Below are positions 51,398 to 59,291 of a stretch of DNA of 64,000 bases, in pieces. How positions within the stretch are numbered: position 1 is the first letter of the stretch; every line of letters starts with the position of its first letter. The notes under the pieces were generated by a model. The model ran no database searches and was not told the DNA's origin. It saw only the letters and a list, made by a program, of their open reading frames with translations. Location of the stretch: NCBI RefSeq assembly GCF_900143005.1, contig NZ_FRCS01000013.1, forward strand, positions 124,001 to 188,000, read 5' to 3'. The position numbers were made by a program, and so were the translations under genes. This DNA comes from Cryptosporangium aurantiacum. GTDB taxonomy: Bacteria > Actinomycetota > Actinomycetes > Mycobacteriales > Cryptosporangiaceae.

Positions 51398-52984
51398 TCA
51401 CTCCGCGGTGAACACCGTCTGGCCGCGGACGACGGTTCGCAGGCACTGCGGCGGGGTCGCGCCCTCGCTCAGTGCGGGCAGGCCCTGCACACCGGCCCGC
51501 GGGTCGGTGCTCCAGCGCGCGACCCGGTCGTCGGGGGTTTGGACGACCAGCTCCTCGACGTCCCAGACCGCGAACGAGGCGACCGCGCCGGGAACCAGCA
51601 TGCCGCCGTCGTCGCGTCCGAGCGCGCGCCAGCCGCCCCGGGTGTGGGCCGCGAACGCCGCCCGGACGCTGATCGCGTGGTGCGGGTTGTGCGGGAACGC
51701 CGCCGCCCGGACGGTTGCCCACGGGTCGAGCGGCGTCACCGGGGCGTCAGAACCGAACGCGAGCGGGACGCCCACGCCGGCCAGCCCGGAGAAGTTGTGC
51801 AGCCCGGCCGCCCGCTCCGCGCCGAGGCGCCGGACGTACATGCCGTCGGGGCCGCCCCAGGCCGCGTCGAACGCCGGCTGCATGCTCGCGACCGCGCCGT
51901 GGTTGACCAGTGCCCGGATCAGCGTCGCGTCGAGCATCATCGCGTGCTCGACGCGGTGCCTGCCGACCCGCAGCCGGTCGACGCCCACAGTGGTCGCCGC
52001 CAGCGCGAACCCCTCGGCGAGCGCCGCGAGTGCCCGGTCACCGATCGCGTGGAACCCCGCCTGGGTGTCGTGCCGGACGCAGTCGACGAGGTGCTCGCCG
52101 ATCTGCTCGGCCTCCAGGTAGAGGTGCCCGCTGGTGCCCGGCTCGTCGGCGTACGGGGCGGCCAGCGCGGCGGTGTGCGAGCCGAGGGCGCCGTCGACGA
52201 ACAGGTCGCCGCCCGCGCCGACCGCGCCGAGTTCCCGGGCCTTCGCCGCGGACCGCCACTCGCCCCAGTACCCGAACACGTCCGGGCCGGGTTCGGCCGC
52301 GGCGAGCGCCAGGAGCGCGGTGAAGTCGTCCTCGCCGCCGATGTCCGGGCCACCGCACTCGTGCAGCGCGACGATGCCCCGGCTCGCGGCGTGCGCCCGG
52401 GTCGCGCGCTGGGCGTCGGCGCGCTGCGCAGCGGTGACCGAGCCCAGCGCGACCGTGCGGACCGCGTGGTGGGCGTCCCGGGTGACCGGCCCCTCGACGT
52501 CGTACCCGATGCGTCCGGCCAGGTCCGGCACCGCGGCCCGGAGCGCGCCGGACACGGCGGCGGAGTGCGCGTCGACTCGGGAGAGGTAGACCGGGCGGTT
52601 ACCGCCCGCCCGGTCCAGCTCGGCCGTCGTCGGCGGACGCCGCTCCGGCCAGGCGGTCTCGTCCCAGCCGTGGCCGAGGATCACGCCGTCGTGCGCGGCG
52701 CTGTACGCGGCGACCGCGTCCAGTGCGGCGGCGAGCGTCGGCGTACCGGTCAGGTCGAGGCCGCTGAGCGTGAGCCCGGTCTGGGTCGCGTGCACGTGGG
52801 CGTCGACGAAGCCCGGCACCACCAGCGCGCCCCGCAGATCGACGACCTCGTCGGCGCCGAACGCGGCCGCCTCGGCGGCGTCGTCGGAGCCGACGAACAG
52901 CACCCGCTCGCCGTCGACGAGCAGAGCGGTCGCGAACGGATCCGCGGGACTGTAGACCTCGCCGTTGCGGTAGAGCGTCGCCAT
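51398..52984 (-). CDS. Amidohydrolase, YtcJ-like
   Basis: About 528 aa. N-terminal beta-sandwich part, then the DAHVHATQTG metal motif (about 62-71). Other expected ligands appear: HECGG, GFHAIGDRA, VEHAMML and FGSDAPVTPLDPW. This is the Amidohydro_3 (YtcJ/NfdA-like) class, hydrolysing unknown N-acyl or cyclic amide substrates. A start at 52984 (MATLYRNGEV) is used; a second ATG at 52993 (MAPMAT) is close. Gene order with lnt is common to actinobacteria. Confidence 0.9.
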   Translation of the reverse strand: MATLYRNGEVYSPADPFATALLVDGERVLFVGSDDAAEAAAFGADEVVDLRGALVVPGFVDAHVHATQTGLTLSGLDLTGTPTLAAALDAVAAYSAAHDGVILGHGWDETAWPERRPPTTAELDRAGGNRPVYLSRVDAHSAAVSGALRAAVPDLAGRIGYDVEGPVTRDAHHAVRTVALGSVTAAQRADAQRATRAHAASRGIVALHECGGPDIGGEDDFTALLALAAAEPGPDVFGYWGEWRSAAKARELGAVGAGGDLFVDGALGSHTAALAAPYADEPGTSGHLYLEAEQIGEHLVDCVRHDTQAGFHAIGDRALAALAEGFALAATTVGVDRLRVGRHRVEHAMMLDATLIRALVNHGAVASMQPAFDAAWGGPDGMYVRRLGAERAAGLHNFSGLAGVGVPLAFGSDAPVTPLDPWATVRAAAFPHNPHHAISVRAAFAAHTRGGWRALGRDDGGMLVPGAVASFAVWDVEELVVQTPDDRVARWSTDPRAGVQGLPALSEGATPPQCLRTVVRGQTVFTAE

Positions 52985-53047
52985 GGGGGCCATTCTGCCC
53001 CGCACGGCGGACGCCCCCCGCCGCCCCGGCCACCACCGTGGGCCGGG

Positions 53048-53698
53048 TTACGCTGGGACCGGCTCCGGGGTGGAGATGCGGCGCAGGGTCCAGGACAGAC
53101 CGAGGACGCCGATCGAGCCGAGCAGGAACCCCAGCGACACGACCAGGTCGGGAACCGCACCGCGCCCGGCGGCGAGCAGGAACCCGGCGGCGTAGAGCCC
53201 GACGGCCCACCGCGGATAGATCCGGCTCCGCCAGGACGCCACCGAGAACAGCGTCACGCCGACCGCGAAGACCGCCGCGATCACCAGGAACCCGGCCCGG
53301 GCACGCCCCTCGAGCAACGCGTCCACCTCGGCCATCGGCAGGTCCGCGAATATGTAGTGGCTCGCGAACTCCGCGATCAGCAGGCCGGCGATCCCGGCGA
53401 GGTTCAGCGCGTAACCGACCAGCCCGAGCCGCCCCGCCGGCTCGCGCTGCCGGAGGTACAGGCCGGTGACCGCGTAGAGCGCCAGCACCGCGGGCAGCGG
53501 CGCGATGCACTCGGTGAACGCGTTCTCCGGCACGAGACCTTCGCGCCGGAGGTCGTTGAACAGCAGCAGGACGCCGGTGAGCAGGCCGGCCAGACCGGCC
53601 AGCCGATACCGGGCGAGGTCGTTTCGACCGTCCACCGCCGAGATCACGTGACCTCGAGGACGGCCGGAGGTGGAGAAGAGTTCGTCGGATGCGGGCAC
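53048..53698 (-). CDS. DUF4386-like membrane protein
   Basis: About 216 aa from the GTG at 53698, which has GGAGG at good spacing. Six hydrophobic segments, including RLAGLAGLLTGVLLLFNDL, VLALYAVTGLYL, ALNLAGIAGLLIAEFASHYIF, FLVIAAVFAVGVTLFSVA, and a last pair near the C-terminus. The layout and the acidic loop DLPMAEVDALLEG resemble DUF4386 proteins. Function unknown. It is divergent from the two-component pair downstream at 53864 and could be its target. Confidence 0.8.
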   Translation of the reverse strand: MPASDELFSTSGRPRGHVISAVDGRNDLARYRLAGLAGLLTGVLLLFNDLRREGLVPENAFTECIAPLPAVLALYAVTGLYLRQREPAGRLGLVGYALNLAGIAGLLIAEFASHYIFADLPMAEVDALLEGRARAGFLVIAAVFAVGVTLFSVASWRSRIYPRWAVGLYAAGFLLAAGRGAVPDLVVSLGFLLGSIGVLGLSWTLRRISTPEPVPA

Positions 53699-53863
53699 GG
53701 GAACCTCCGGGAAAGTGGTGGGCCCGAAGCGTGGCCCCCGGCGCGGTGCTCGCAGCAGTGCCGCGGGACGCATCCGGCGACCGCTGGTCATGGGCACCCC
53801 TGCCGATCGGCACGTGCCGCACGACGGATTCCCGCGCGGACGCACGGCGGTTACGGTTGGGCG

Positions 53864-54976
53864 GTGGTTCCGGTGCGCGGACGGTTAGGGCCGGCGGCTG
53901 CGCTGTACGGCACCGTGCTCGCCGGCGGCTTGTACATCGCCGCCGCTGGCCTCGCGCCGGCCACGCCCTGGCGGACCGCGGCATTCGTCGCCGGGCTGCT
54001 CGCGCTGTCGGCCGTGGAGTGGCTGGGCCGCGCCACCCGCTGGGGCCTCGTCCTCCAGGTCGTCCTGATCCACGCGGTGGTGGCCATGGACACGTCCGGC
54101 CTGGCCCGGGTGCTGTTCCTGCTGGTGCCGTTTGCGGTCTATCGCACGCTCGGGCGGCGGGCCGGGTACGCGGCGGCGCTCGCGTACGCCGTCGGCGTCG
54201 TCTCCTGGACGTCGGCCACCGGCGGGTCGTCCGACCGCGAAGCGTTCGGCGACCTGATCATGTTCGCGGTCGGCCTGGTGTTCGCGGTGACGCTGGCGGC
54301 GCTCGCGGTGAAGGCGGACGCCGACCGCGACCGCGCCGAGCGCCTCCTGGACGAGCTGGCCGAGTCCAACCGGCGGATCGCCGCGCTCGCCGCCGCCGAG
54401 GAACGCAACCGGGTCGCCAGGGACATCCACGACAGCCTCGGCCACCACCTCACCGCGATCGCGATCCAGCTGGAGAAGGCCACCGCGTACCGGGAGCGGG
54501 ACGCGGAGGTCGCCGCGCGCGCGGTCACCGACGCGCACGGGTCGGCCAGGGCCGCGCTCGCCGAGGTCCGCCGGTCGGTGGCGACGCTGCGCGCGGACGT
54601 CCCGTCGTCGCTGAGTGCCGAGCTGGCCGTGCTCGCCGCGCGGCTCGGCTCGCCCGGCACGACCGTCACGTCCACGGTGCACGGCGACTGCCCGCCGGGG
54701 CTGCGGGCGACGCTGGTCCGGGTGGCCCAGGAGGGCCTGACCAACGCGGTCCGGCACGCGGGTGCCCGTTCGGTGACGGTGACCGTCCACTGCGCTGCGG
54801 ACGCGATCGCGCTGACCGTCCGCGACGACGGCACCGGTCTGCCCGGTGACCTCTCCGACCGCCCCGGCTACGGCCTGCCCGGGATGCGCGAGCGGCTCGC
54901 GGCGGTGGGCGGGACGCTGGAGCTGACCGGCCCGCCCGGACTCGGCACCACGCTCACCGCACGGGTTCCGCTGTGA
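53864..54976 (+). CDS. Sensor histidine kinase, NarL-type partner
   Basis: 370 aa, GTG start (53864, or 53873). Four to five membrane helices in the first 140 residues (from AAALYGTVLAGGLYIAAAGL), no large sensor domain. The HisKA_3 dimerisation box EERNRVARDIHDSLGHHLTAI carries the phosphorylated His. HATPase regions VAQEGLTNAVRHAGA, DDGTGLPGDL and GYGLPGMRERL. Overlaps the response regulator gene by 4 bp (GTGA), so they form a pair. Signal unknown, likely from the membrane. Confidence 0.92.
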   Translation: MVPVRGRLGPAAALYGTVLAGGLYIAAAGLAPATPWRTAAFVAGLLALSAVEWLGRATRWGLVLQVVLIHAVVAMDTSGLARVLFLLVPFAVYRTLGRRAGYAAALAYAVGVVSWTSATGGSSDREAFGDLIMFAVGLVFAVTLAALAVKADADRDRAERLLDELAESNRRIAALAAAEERNRVARDIHDSLGHHLTAIAIQLEKATAYRERDAEVAARAVTDAHGSARAALAEVRRSVATLRADVPSSLSAELAVLAARLGSPGTTVTSTVHGDCPPGLRATLVRVAQEGLTNAVRHAGARSVTVTVHCAADAIALTVRDDGTGLPGDLSDRPGYGLPGMRERLAAVGGTLELTGPPGLGTTLTARVPL

Positions 54977-55662
54977 CGACCGTGCGGGTGCTCGTCGTCG
55001 ACGACCAGCGGCTGGTCCGGGAGGGCGTGGCGTCGCTGCTCGCGCTGGAGGAGGACATCACGGTGGTCGGCACCGCCGCCGATGCCCGGGAGGCGGTGGC
55101 CGAGGCCGTCGCGCAGCAGCCGGACGTAATCCTGATGGACGTGCGCATGCCGTCCAGCCCGGCGTCCCCCGCTCACCCGCCCGTGCCCGGAGCGATTCCC
55201 GACCTCGGCGGCGTCGAGGCGACCGCGGCGGTCCGTCGCCGGGCTCCCGGCTGCCGGGTCCTGATGCTGACGACGTTCGACGACGAGGAGTACGTCGTCC
55301 GCGCGCTGCGCGCCGGCGCCAGCGGTTACCTGCTCAAGGATCTGCCGGCCGCCGAGCTGGCCCGCGCGGTGCGGATGGCGCACGCCGGCGTCGACCAGTT
55401 CGACCCGGCGGTGACCGCCCGGTTGCTGGCCGCGCTCGACCGGGGCGGGTCGCTGCCCGTGTCCCACGGCCTCACGCTCACCCCGCGCGAGGTGGACGTC
55501 CTGCGCCTGCTCGCCCGCGGCGCCACGAACCGGGAGATCGCCGCGGCGCTGGTGGTGAGCGAGGGCACGGTGAAGAACCACGTCTCGAACATCCTGAGCC
55601 GCCTGGGCCTGCGCGACCGCACCCAGGCGGCGCTCTACGCCCGCGACCACGGCCTCGCCTGA
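54973..55662 (+). CDS. NarL-family response regulator with receiver insertion
   Basis: 229 aa. Receiver domain with VVDDQ, phospho-acceptor Asp56 (ILMDVRMP), and LKD further on; then a LuxR HTH LTPREVDVLRLLARGATNREIA and VSEGTVKNHVSNILSRLGL. Between the Asp56 loop and the next helix the usual GxDG is replaced by an insertion of about 16 residues, rich in Pro, Ser and Ala (residues 61-79). The insertion is in frame and in the beta3-alpha3 loop that contacts the kinase. Confidence 0.93.
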   Translation: MTTVRVLVVDDQRLVREGVASLLALEEDITVVGTAADAREAVAEAVAQQPDVILMDVRMPSSPASPAHPPVPGAIPDLGGVEATAAVRRRAPGCRVLMLTTFDDEEYVVRALRAGASGYLLKDLPAAELARAVRMAHAGVDQFDPAVTARLLAALDRGGSLPVSHGLTLTPREVDVLRLLARGATNREIAAALVVSEGTVKNHVSNILSRLGLRDRTQAALYARDHGLA

Positions 55663-55709
55663 CGGCGGCCGGCGCCGCAGGCCGGGCCACGCCGCAGGCC
55701 CCCGCCGCC

Positions 55710-55733
55710 GGCCGAGGCCGCGCAGCCTCGGCC
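55710..55733. terminator. Hairpin between convergent genes
   Basis: 9-bp stem GGCCGAGGC / GCCTCGGCC with loop CGCGCA, between the response regulator and the convergent M24 peptidase gene. No T-tract; probable terminator by position. Confidence 0.55.
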
Positions 55734-55737
55734 CGGG

Positions 55738-56847
55738 TCAGAGCAGGGCCAGCGTCCGGGGCGTGACGTTCAGGCGGTCGGGGCCGTTTTCACCGCAGAC
55801 CACGATGTCCTCGATCCGGGCACCGTACCGACCGGCCAGATAGAACCCGGGCTCGACGCTGAACGCCATGCCCGGCTCCAGCACGGTGCGGTTGCCGCCG
55901 ATGATCCAGGGCTCCTCGTGCTCCTCCAGCCCGATGCCGTGGCCGGTGCGGTGGATGAACGCGTCACCGTATCCGGCGGCGGTCAGCACGTCACGGCAGG
56001 CCGCGTCGACCGACTCCGCGGTCACCCCCGGCTTCACCGCCGCGACCCCGGCCTCCTGCGCCTCCTGCAGCACCGCGTACGCGGTCGCGAAGCCCTCCGG
56101 CGGCACCCCGAGCACGTACGTGCGGGTGGAGTCCGAGCAGTAGCCCTCCGCGGTGACGCCGCCGATGTCGACGACGACCGGGTCACCGTCCTCGATCACC
56201 CGGTCGGAGACCGCGTGGTGCGGGCTGGCGCCGTTCGGCCCCGAGCCGACGATGACGAACGACACCTGCGCGTGCCCCTCGGCGAGGATCGCATCCGCGA
56301 TGTCGCGGCCGACCGCGGCCTCGGTGCGCCCGGCGATCAGCCACTCGCCCATCCGGGCGTGCACCCGGTCGATCGCCTGCCCGGCCCGGCGCAGCGCCTC
56401 GACCTCGGCCGGCGACTTCCGGACGCGCAGCGGGCGCAGCACGTTCCCGGCGAGCACCTGCTCGGCGCCGGGGAACGCGGCGCGGAACGCCAGCACCTGC
56501 TCGGCCCACATCCGGTCGGCGAGCCCCAGCCGCCGAGGACCGTCGCCCAGCAGGCCCCTGATCAGCGCGTACGCGTCGTCACCCTCGGGGAACGGACGGA
56601 TGTCCAGGTCGATGCCGCCGGCCGGGGAGGCCTGCGCGGCCGCCTCCTCCAGCGCGGGCACGACCAGCACCGGATCACCGTCGGCGGGCAGCACCAGACA
56701 CGTCAGTCGCTCCAGCGCGTGGGCGGCGTAGCCGGTCAGGTACCGCAGGTCGGCGCCGGGCGTCAGCAGCAGGGCGTCCAGCCCGGCCGCGGCAGTGGCC
56801 TGCTGGGCCAGCCGCAGCCGGTCGGACGGGTAGAGCGCGTCAGACAT
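55738..56847 (-). CDS. pepE: M24 Xaa-Pro dipeptidase/aminopeptidase
   Basis: 369 aa. Creatinase-like N-terminal domain and a pita-bread catalytic domain with the five metal ligands seen as VVVDIGG (Asp), CSDSTRTYV (Asp), TGHGIGLEEHE (His), FSVEPGFY (Glu) and GARIEDIV (Glu). Cleaves dipeptides with proline at the second position. Matches mycobacterial PepE (Rv2089c) in position next to the 5'-3' exonuclease. The start ATG is well placed for length. Confidence 0.9.
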   Translation of the reverse strand: MSDALYPSDRLRLAQQATAAAGLDALLLTPGADLRYLTGYAAHALERLTCLVLPADGDPVLVVPALEEAAAQASPAGGIDLDIRPFPEGDDAYALIRGLLGDGPRRLGLADRMWAEQVLAFRAAFPGAEQVLAGNVLRPLRVRKSPAEVEALRRAGQAIDRVHARMGEWLIAGRTEAAVGRDIADAILAEGHAQVSFVIVGSGPNGASPHHAVSDRVIEDGDPVVVDIGGVTAEGYCSDSTRTYVLGVPPEGFATAYAVLQEAQEAGVAAVKPGVTAESVDAACRDVLTAAGYGDAFIHRTGHGIGLEEHEEPWIIGGNRTVLEPGMAFSVEPGFYLAGRYGARIEDIVVCGENGPDRLNVTPRTLALL

Positions 56848-56886
56848 GTCGCCAGATTACGACGTGCGACCGACAACAACGGCCCC

Positions 56887-57207
56887 TTACGCCTCGGCGG
56901 GCAGGCGGTACCGCGGGCGCGACGCGGCGGGCACCAGGTCGAGGTACTCGAGGTGCCTGGCGATCCAGCCGGAGATGTACGGGCAGCGGGGCAGCACCTC
57001 GAGGCCCCGGCTGCGGGCGTCGTCCAGCACGTACCGGGCGAGCTGTGACGCGATGCCGCGCCCCTCGAACTCCGGCGGCACCCCGGTGTGAGTGAACATG
57101 ATGACGTCGCCGTCGAGCTGGTACTGGACTTCGCCGGCCTCGACGCCTTCCAGGTTCGCCACGTATCGGCTCTCGTCGGGCGCGTCGGTGATGACCAGGT
57201 CGGTCAC
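56887..57207 (-). CDS. GNAT-like N-acetyltransferase (short form)
   Basis: 106 aa with a GNAT-type core of the YjdJ/Acetyltransf_CG class. The acetyl-CoA loop is EFEGRGIASQLARYVLDDAR (about 56-75), followed by VLPRCPYISGWIARH. The N-terminal strands YVANLEGVEAGEVQYQLDGDVIMFTHT fit. GTG start with GGAGGGA upstream. Substrate unknown. Confidence 0.88.
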   Translation of the reverse strand: MTDLVITDAPDESRYVANLEGVEAGEVQYQLDGDVIMFTHTGVPPEFEGRGIASQLARYVLDDARSRGLEVLPRCPYISGWIARHLEYLDLVPAASRPRYRLPAEA

Positions 57208-57318
57208 GGTTCCCTCCCCAGGTTGCCTGTCCGGTGCAGCGCGAGCGGCCCGCCGGTGATTCCCCTCCGGACGTGTGACCAGCGCGACCGGTGAGACGAA
57301 GTCTGGCAGTCTCTAGGC

Positions 57319-58236
57319 GTGACCAGGACACCCGGGGCGCTGATGCTCCTCGACGCGGCCAGCCTCTACTTCCGTGCGTTCTACGGCGTCCCGACGTCGA
57401 TCACCGCGCCGGACGGCTCGCCGATCAACGCCGTCCGCGGCTTCCTCGACATGACCTCGACGCTGGTCACCCGGTACCGGCCGACCCGGCTGGTGGCCTG
57501 CCTCGACGAGAGCTGGCGGCCGGCCTGGCGGGTGGCGCTGGTCCCCTCGTACAAGGCGCACCGGGTGGCCGGTGAACCCGACGAGGAGGAAGTGCCCGAC
57601 GAGCTGGCGCCGCAGGTGCCGGTGCTGCTCGAGGTCCTCGCCGCGGTCGGTATCGCGACCGCGGGCGCGGCCGACTACGAGGCCGACGACATCATCGGGA
57701 CGCTGGCCACGCGTGGCCCGGGGCCGGTGGACGTGGTGACCGGCGACCGCGATCTGATCCAGCTGATCGACGACGCGAGCGGCGTCCGGGTGCTCTACAC
57801 CGGACGCGGGGTCGCGAAGCTGGAGGAGATGGACGCTGCGGCGGTGCGTGCGAAGTACGGTGTCGAGCCGTCGCAGTACGCCGACTTCGCCACGCTGCGC
57901 GGTGACCCGAGCGACGGCCTGCCGGGCGTCGCGGGGATCGGCGAGAAGACCGCGGCCGGGCTGCTCGGCCGGTTCGGTGACCTGGCCGGGCTGCTCGCCG
58001 CCGTCGACGCGCGCAACCCCGCGCTCCCGGCCGCGCAGTGGCGCCGCCTGGACGCCGCGCGCGAGTACCTGGCGGTCGCGCCCGAGGTCGTCAAGGTGGC
58101 GCACAACGCGCCGGTGCCCACGGTCAGCGACGCGCTGCCCGAGGCGCCGGTGGACCCCGAGCGGGTCGCGGCGCTCGCGGAACGCTACGGCCTGGAGAGC
58201 GCGATCGGCCGCCTCACCAAGGCGCTGGTGCGCTGA
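57319..58236 (+). CDS. 5'-3' exonuclease (PolA N-terminal-like)
   Basis: 305 aa FEN-like nuclease homologous to the N-terminal domain of DNA polymerase I. Acidic metal ligands in LMLLDAASLYFRAFYGVP (residue ~12), VDVVTGDRDLIQLID and EADDIIGTLA. H3TH motif FATLRGDPSDGLPGVAGIGEKTAAGLL. Same position as mycobacterial Rv2090 between PepE and HelY homologues. GTG start. Confidence 0.92.
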   Translation: MTRTPGALMLLDAASLYFRAFYGVPTSITAPDGSPINAVRGFLDMTSTLVTRYRPTRLVACLDESWRPAWRVALVPSYKAHRVAGEPDEEEVPDELAPQVPVLLEVLAAVGIATAGAADYEADDIIGTLATRGPGPVDVVTGDRDLIQLIDDASGVRVLYTGRGVAKLEEMDAAAVRAKYGVEPSQYADFATLRGDPSDGLPGVAGIGEKTAAGLLGRFGDLAGLLAAVDARNPALPAAQWRRLDAAREYLAVAPEVVKVAHNAPVPTVSDALPEAPVDPERVAALAERYGLESAIGRLTKALVR

Positions 58237-58335
58237 CGGGCGGCGGTGGCCGGCCCGTGAGCGGTGGCAGATCGTGGACGTCCTGGCACCGAGTCCGTGA
58301 CACCGCTCCGGGCCGCACGCGGACTCGGCGCCCCC

Positions 58336-59208
58336 TCAGTGCGGTGACGGAACCGTGGGGAACGTCAGGCGGAACGTCGTGCCGTGCCCCGGCGCCGAGC
58401 GGACGTCGAGGTCACCCTGGTGCGCGCGGGCGATCGCGCTGACCGTGCCGAGCCCGAGGTGCGCGTTCTCGTCGTGACCGTCGCTCTCCCCGAGCACCAG
58501 GCGCAACGGCCGCAGCAGTCCGCGCTGCCGCTCGGGGTCGATGCCGACGCCGGTGTCCTGCACCTCGACCGCGGGTTTCGGCTCGGCGAGCGCACGGAGG
58601 CTCAACCGTCCACCCCGGTCGGTGAAGCGCAGCGCGTTGCCCGCCAGGTGCCCGATGGCGCGCTCCAGCAGGATCGGGTCGCCGACCGTCCAGACCGGAT
58701 GTTTCGCCTCCACGGTGACGGCCACCCCGCTGCCGTCCGCGGCGGGCGCCATCGCCGAGCCGACCCGGTCGACGACCGCGGCGAGGTCCACCGGCACGTG
58801 GTCGCGGGCGGCGTCCGCGTGCCGGGCCCTGGCGAGCAGCAGCAGCGTGTCGATCACCCGCAGCATCCGGTCGGAGTTCGCCTTGACGGCGTTCACCAGG
58901 CGTTTCGCGGTGGCCGGATCGAGGCCCTCCGCCTGGTCGTCCGCGAGCAGCTCGAGCAGCGTACGAATCGCGGTGAGCGGCGTCCGCAAATGATGGCCGA
59001 CCAGATCGACGAAGTCGTCGATGAAGTCGTGCGGGTGAGCCGACGGTGTCGCACCACCGTGGAACGCGGCCTGGAAGGCCGCATGATCCGCAGCCGGGTC
59101 GACACCGTCAGCCGACGAGCGCGCGGTCGGGACGCCGCCGGGATCGTCGTGGTGCCCGCCGTCGGCGTGATCCTCGTGCTGACGGAGCGGGACATCCTCG
59201 TGCCGCAC
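58336..59208 (-). CDS. Orphan soluble histidine kinase
   Basis: About 290 aa from GTG 59208. No membrane helix. Residues 1-25 are His/Asp-rich (VRHEDVPLRQHEDHADGGHH), possibly metal-binding. DHp box LVGHHLRTPLTAIRT at about 70-84 carries the phospho-His, with HATPase motifs NALRFT, DTGVGID and LGLGTVSAI. No receiver domain and no response regulator is adjacent, so it is an orphan. Located between the exonuclease and helY genes. Confidence 0.85.
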   Translation of the reverse strand: MRHEDVPLRQHEDHADGGHHDDPGGVPTARSSADGVDPAADHAAFQAAFHGGATPSAHPHDFIDDFVDLVGHHLRTPLTAIRTLLELLADDQAEGLDPATAKRLVNAVKANSDRMLRVIDTLLLLARARHADAARDHVPVDLAAVVDRVGSAMAPAADGSGVAVTVEAKHPVWTVGDPILLERAIGHLAGNALRFTDRGGRLSLRALAEPKPAVEVQDTGVGIDPERQRGLLRPLRLVLGESDGHDENAHLGLGTVSAIARAHQGDLDVRSAPGHGTTFRLTFPTVPSPH

Positions 59209-59291
59209 TGAGCCCCCAGTCGGAATTGCCCACAGTAGAACCTGACCCTGCACGGACGCCCGGTATGCCGGAATCTAACCACAGGGTGGTT

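Noticed and set aside
51386-53863. Plus-strand open frame fused to the sensor kinase, giving a protein of about 1200 aa.
   Set aside because: It is antisense to the amidohydrolase and DUF4386 genes, has no recognisable domains before the kinase, and the kinase membrane segment begins just after GTG 53864.
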